Shown: positions 4,989 to 7,988 of the stretch, one piece after another
How positions within the stretch are numbered: position 1 is the stretch's first letter
Layout of the letters: each line of letters opens with the position of its first letter
Assembly (NCBI GenBank): GCA_022712735.1
Contig: JAFLKA010000202.1
Coordinates: forward strand, 1 to 7,988
Source of the DNA: Marinosulfonomonas sp.
GTDB taxonomy: Bacteria; Pseudomonadota; Alphaproteobacteria; Rhodobacterales; Rhodobacteraceae
Length of the DNA: 7,988 nucleotides
Direction of reading: 5' to 3'
The notes under the pieces: generated by a model
Databases searched by the model: none
What the model was told of the DNA's origin: nothing
The model's input: only the letters and a program-made list of their open reading frames with translations
Position numbers and translations under genes: made by a program

Positions 4989-7655
4989 ATGCAAAGCCTG
5001 AATGACATCCGAAGCACGTTTTTGAATTACTATGGCAAGCAGGGGCATGAAATATTACCAAGCTCGCCCCTGGTGCCGCGCAATGATCCGACGCTGATGT
5101 TTGCCAATTCCGGCATGGTGCAGTTCAAAAATCTGTTCACCGGCGTTGAAACCCGCGATTACAAACGCGCAGTAACGGCGCAAAAATGTGTGCGGGCGGG
5201 CGGCAAGCATAATGATCTGGACAATGTTGGATATACCGCCCGCCACCATACATTTTTCGAGATGTTGGGCAATTTTTCGTTCGGGGATTATTTCAAGGAT
5301 GATGCGATCGCATTCGCTTGGGACCTGCTCACCAAAGAGCTGGAAATCGATGCCGAAAAACTGGTGGTGACGGTTTACCACGATGATGACGAGGCAGCAA
5401 ACATCTGGAAAAAGGTCGCGGGTCTGCCCGATAGCCGGATTATCAGGATCGCAACAGATGATAATTTCTGGTCGATGGGGGCGACGGGGCCGTGCGGGCC
5501 GTGTTCGGAAATATTCTATGATCACGGCGACCACATCTGGGGCGGCCCACCTGGCAGCGCGGATGAGGATGGCGACCGGTTCGTTGAAATCTGGAACCTT
5601 GTGTTCATGCAATATGAACAGCATGAGGATGGCAGCCGCACCGATCTGCCGAACCAGTCGATTGACACCGGTATGGGCATTGAGCGGGTCGCGGCGCTGC
5701 TGCAAGGCACAAATGATAATTACGCCACCGACCTGATGCGCAGCCTGATCATAGCTTCGGCCGATGCGACATCAACCGATCCTGACGGGCCGGGGAAAAC
5801 CCACCACCGTGTGATAGCGGACCATCTGCGTTCGACCTCGTTCCTGCTGGCGGACGGGGTAATGCCGAGCAATGACGGGCGTGGATATGTGCTGCGCCGG
5901 ATTATGCGGCGCGCCATGCGGCATGCGCATTTGCTGGGCGCAAAAGAACCATTGATGCACCGATTGGTGCCGGCATTGGTGCAACAAATGGGCGCGGCCT
6001 ATCCTGAATTGGGCCAAGCCCAAGCGTTGATCGAGGAAACGCTGCATCAGGAAGAAACCCGTTTCAAGCAAACGCTTGATAGGGGTTTGAAACTGCTGGA
6101 TGACGAATTGGACGGCCTGCCAGAGGGGGCAGAATTATCGGGCGAGGCGGCGTTCAAGCTGTATGACACATTCGGTTTCCCGCTGGATTTGACCCAGGAC
6201 GCGATGCGCGAAAAAGGCCGCACGGTGGATACCGACGGGTTTGACGCGGCAATGCAGGCGCAAAAAACCAAGGCACGGGCGGCATGGTCGGGCACCGGTG
6301 AGTCGGCGGATGCGGCGATCTGGTTTGATCTGGCGCAAAAGCACGGGGCCAGCGAATTTCTTGGATATGACACGGAGACGGCTGAGGGCCAGATTTTGGC
6401 ACTGGTTCAGGATGGGGCAGCGCTTCAAAGCGTCAAGTCCGGCGACACGGTTCAAGTCGTGTTGAACCAGACCCCGTTTTATGGCGAGAGCGGCGGGCAG
6501 GTTGGCGATAGCGGCATGCTAAAGGTAGAGGGCGGAACGGCCCGGATCACCGACACCAAAAAAGCGGCAGGGATATTCATTCATGTCGCTGAAATTACCG
6601 ATGGTGAATTGACCGTCGGGCAGGGGGCGGAATTGGCCGTTGATCATGCCAAGCGCAGCGCCATACGGGCCAACCATTCAGCAACGCACCTGTTGCACGA
6701 GGCCCTGCGCCAAGCATTGGGGGATCATGTGGCGCAGCGCGGATCGCTGAATGCGACGGACCGGTTGCGGTTCGATTTCTCGCACGGCAAGGCGCTGGAC
6801 GCGGATCAGCTGCAAGCCGTCGAGGCCGAGGTGAATGACTATATCCGTCAGAACACCACGGTTGAAACACGGATCATGACGCCGGATGACGCGCGCGGGA
6901 TCGGGGCGCAGGCGCTGTTTGGCGAGAAATACGGCGACGAGGTGCGGGTGGTGTCGATGGGCACGCAAACGGGCAGCGGCAAGGGCGCGGGAGGCAGCAC
7001 CTATTCACTGGAATTATGCGGCGGCACCCATGTTAGCCAGACGGGCGATATTGGCCTGTTCGCACTGCTGGGTGATAGCGCGTCATCGGCCGGCGTGCGC
7101 CGGATCGAGGCGTTAACGGGCGCCAAGGCACTGGATTATCTGGCAGGTCAGGAACGGGCGTTGTCACAGGTTGCGGGGCTTTTGAAGGCGCAGCCTGCGG
7201 ATGTTTCAGCGCGGGTTAAGGCATTGATGAATGAACGCAAGGCATTGCAAAACGAGGTGGCGCAATTGCGCCGCGAGTTGGCGATGTCCGGTGGTTCTGG
7301 ACAAGGCGGCGCGCAAGAATCGCGTGAAATCAATGGGGTAAAGTTTATAGCTCAGGTAATGGAAGGCGTTAGCGGCAAGGATTTGCGCGGGTTGATTGAC
7401 GAGCATAAGGCGCGGATCGGATCGGGCGCGGTGTTGCTGATTGCCGATACCGGTGGCAAGGCGGCGGTTGCGGCTGGGGTCAGTGATGATCTGACCGGGC
7501 GGATTTCGGCGGTGGATATTGTTAAGGCTGCGGTCAGCGAATTGGGTGGTGTAGGCGGCGGTGGCCGGCCTGACATGGCGCAGGGCGGCGGCAAGGATGT
7601 AGAAAACGCGGCAGCGGCGATCAAGGCTGCCGAAAAGATACTGAAAGGATCGTAA
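4989..7655 (+). CDS. alaS: Alanyl-tRNA synthetase
   Basis: AlaRS charges tRNA-Ala with alanine in the cytoplasm and hydrolyses mischarged Ser/Gly-tRNA-Ala. At 888 residues it is of normal full length. The class II catalytic core has [10 protein letters not shown] (38-47), motif 2 [19 protein letters not shown] (85-103) and motif 3 [16 protein letters not shown] (297-312). The editing domain carries the metal-binding set His563 and His567 (HSATH) and Cys677 and His681 (CGGTH). A short charged, probably coiled-coil stretch (about 738-765) leads to the C-terminal DHHA1/C-Ala domain with [16 protein letters not shown] (853-868). A glycine-rich segment of about 16 residues (659-674) sits just before the CGGTH zinc motif, where E. 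coli has about four. MQSLNDIR is the expected start. The DUF1330 gene begins one base after the TAA stop. Confidence 0.99.
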   Translation: MQSLNDIRSTFLNYYGKQGHEILPSSPLVPRNDPTLMFANSGMVQFKNLFTGVETRDYKRAVTAQKCVRAGGKHNDLDNVGYTARHHTFFEMLGNFSFGDYFKDDAIAFAWDLLTKELEIDAEKLVVTVYHDDDEAANIWKKVAGLPDSRIIRIATDDNFWSMGATGPCGPCSEIFYDHGDHIWGGPPGSADEDGDRFVEIWNLVFMQYEQHEDGSRTDLPNQSIDTGMGIERVAALLQGTNDNYATDLMRSLIIASADATSTDPDGPGKTHHRVIADHLRSTSFLLADGVMPSNDGRGYVLRRIMRRAMRHAHLLGAKEPLMHRLVPALVQQMGAAYPELGQAQALIEETLHQEETRFKQTLDRGLKLLDDELDGLPEGAELSGEAAFKLYDTFGFPLDLTQDAMREKGRTVDTDGFDAAMQAQKTKARAAWSGTGESADAAIWFDLAQKHGASEFLGYDTETAEGQILALVQDGAALQSVKSGDTVQVVLNQTPFYGESGGQVGDSGMLKVEGGTARITDTKKAAGIFIHVAEITDGELTVGQGAELAVDHAKRSAIRANHSATHLLHEALRQALGDHVAQRGSLNATDRLRFDFSHGKALDADQLQAVEAEVNDYIRQNTTVETRIMTPDDARGIGAQALFGEKYGDEVRVVSMGTQTGSGKGAGGSTYSLELCGGTHVSQTGDIGLFALLGDSASSAGVRRIEALTGAKALDYLAGQERALSQVAGLLKAQPADVSARVKALMNERKALQNEVAQLRRELAMSGGSGQGGAQESREINGVKFIAQVMEGVSGKDLRGLIDEHKARIGSGAVLLIADTGGKAAVAAGVSDDLTGRISAVDIVKAAVSELGGVGGGGRPDMAQGGGKDVENAAAAIKAAEKILKGS

Positions 7656-7656
7656 A

Positions 7657-7941
7657 ATGGTTGCTTATGCGATGGTGCACATTGATGTGAATAACGCGGA
7701 TGTTTACGCAAAATATGCGGAGCTGGCGGGACCAGCGGTGGCCAAATACGGTGGTGAATTTCTGGCCCGTGGTGGCGAATGTTTCCACATGGAAGGCGAG
7801 GGGCGTGCGCGCAATGTGATCATCCGGTTCAAGGATATGGACACGGAAAAAGCCTTTTATAACGGGCCCGAATACCAAGAAGCGCTGTCTTACGGGCTGA
7901 GATCGGCGGATCGGGAATATACCTTTGTTGAAGGTGTCTGA
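7657..7941 (+). CDS. DUF1330 domain-containing protein
   Basis: This is a 94-residue small cytoplasmic protein with no signal peptide or membrane segment. It matches the DUF1330 family, which has a dimeric alpha/beta-barrel (ferredoxin-like) fold; its biochemical role is not established. Family marks are an early VNNADVYAKYAELAGPAVAKY-like region (residues 11-31), YGGEFLARGG (31-40), VIIRFKDMDTEKAFYNGPEYQ (54-74) and a terminal VEGV. The length is typical for the whole family, so the gene is complete. The ATG is one base after the alaS stop and its Shine-Dalgarno AAAGGA (7644-7649) lies inside the end of alaS, so the two genes are almost certainly cotranscribed and translationally coupled. 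Whether it serves AlaRS or merely shares its transcript is unknown. Confidence 0.9.
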   Translation: MVAYAMVHIDVNNADVYAKYAELAGPAVAKYGGEFLARGGECFHMEGEGRARNVIIRFKDMDTEKAFYNGPEYQEALSYGLRSADREYTFVEGV

Positions 7942-7945
7942 CACC
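7933..7945. repeat. 13-bp palindrome overlapping the DUF1330 stop codon
   Basis: GGTGTC-t-GACACC is a perfect six-base inverted repeat around one base, spanning the TGA stop (7939-7941). It has the same geometry and the same GTCTGAC centre as the palindrome before alaS. It could fold into a five-pair hairpin with a CTG loop but has no T-run, so it is not itself a terminator. Confidence 0.3.
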
Positions 7946-7961
7946 TGACGGCTTCAGCCAT

Positions 7962-7988
7962 AAAAAAGGCCGGTCACCTGATCTGGGT
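7962..7988. terminator. Left half of a likely bidirectional terminator, cut by window edge
   Basis: Six A (7962-7967) are followed by GGCCGGTCACC (7968-7978), a seven-base gap and GGT (7986-7988), the first bases of a complementary right arm. The layout is that of a two-way intrinsic terminator whose A-run becomes a T-run on the minus strand. It starts 20 bases after the DUF1330 stop. The second arm lies beyond the window, so the call is a prediction. Confidence 0.5.

Noticed and set aside
5055..5705. Long (216-codon) minus-strand open frame inside alaS
   Set aside because: It is antisense to the conserved catalytic core of AlaRS and its translation looks like no protein family. Long antisense frames are common opposite such genes.
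1..7988. A novel defence, mobile or biosynthetic system
   Set aside because: All five genes belong to recognised families in a typical Rhodobacteraceae order. There are no direct repeats, integrase, toxin-antitoxin pair or array, and no unexplained coding sequence.

Overview
The window reads as an ordinary stretch of chromosome from an alphaproteobacterium, most likely Rhodobacteraceae (the Roseobacter/Rhodobacter group). The reasons are the gene content and order (RsmB-type methyltransferase, cckA, recA, alaS, DUF1330), the protein sequences themselves, a recA promoter region carrying GTTC-N7-GATC and GAAC-N7-GAAC LexA-type boxes instead of the E. coli palindrome, and a CtrA-type box in front of cckA. 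All genes are on the + strand. I see no mobile element, tRNA, rRNA, CRISPR array or accessory island.

Layout. At 2-1075 lies the 3' part of an RsmB/NOP-family rRNA cytosine-C5 methyltransferase gene. Its true start is left of the window, because the frame stays open to the edge with family-like sequence. Bases 1076-1196 form a regulatory gap with a perfect TTAA-N7-TTAAC motif. At 1197-3503 is cckA, a membrane-anchored hybrid histidine kinase that starts the CckA-ChpT-CtrA phosphorelay. Bases 3504-3777 are an AT-rich regulatory gap with a weak terminator, a consensus IHF-like site, a pair of TTAAC half-sites, two promoter candidates, two LexA-type boxes in opposite orientation and a small leader hairpin. 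At 3778-4863 is recA. Bases 4864-4988 hold a strong terminator-like hairpin and a 13-bp palindrome. At 4989-7655 is alaS (alanyl-tRNA synthetase). One base after its stop comes a DUF1330 gene at 7657-7941. The right edge ends inside what looks like a bidirectional terminator whose second arm is cut off.

How the genes relate. RsmB, AlaRS and RecA are housekeeping functions in rRNA modification, translation and recombination/SOS. CckA is the main regulatory gene. The CtrA-type box before it suggests feedback from the end of its own phosphorelay. Its neighbour recA has a promoter region with two sites for the SOS repressor LexA. Links between the SOS and CtrA/gene-transfer-agent circuits are known in Rhodobacteraceae, so the intergenic DNA is the most interesting part of the window. 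I found no candidate for an undescribed multi-gene system; the findings concern regulatory architecture, homopolymer tracts and lineage-specific details.
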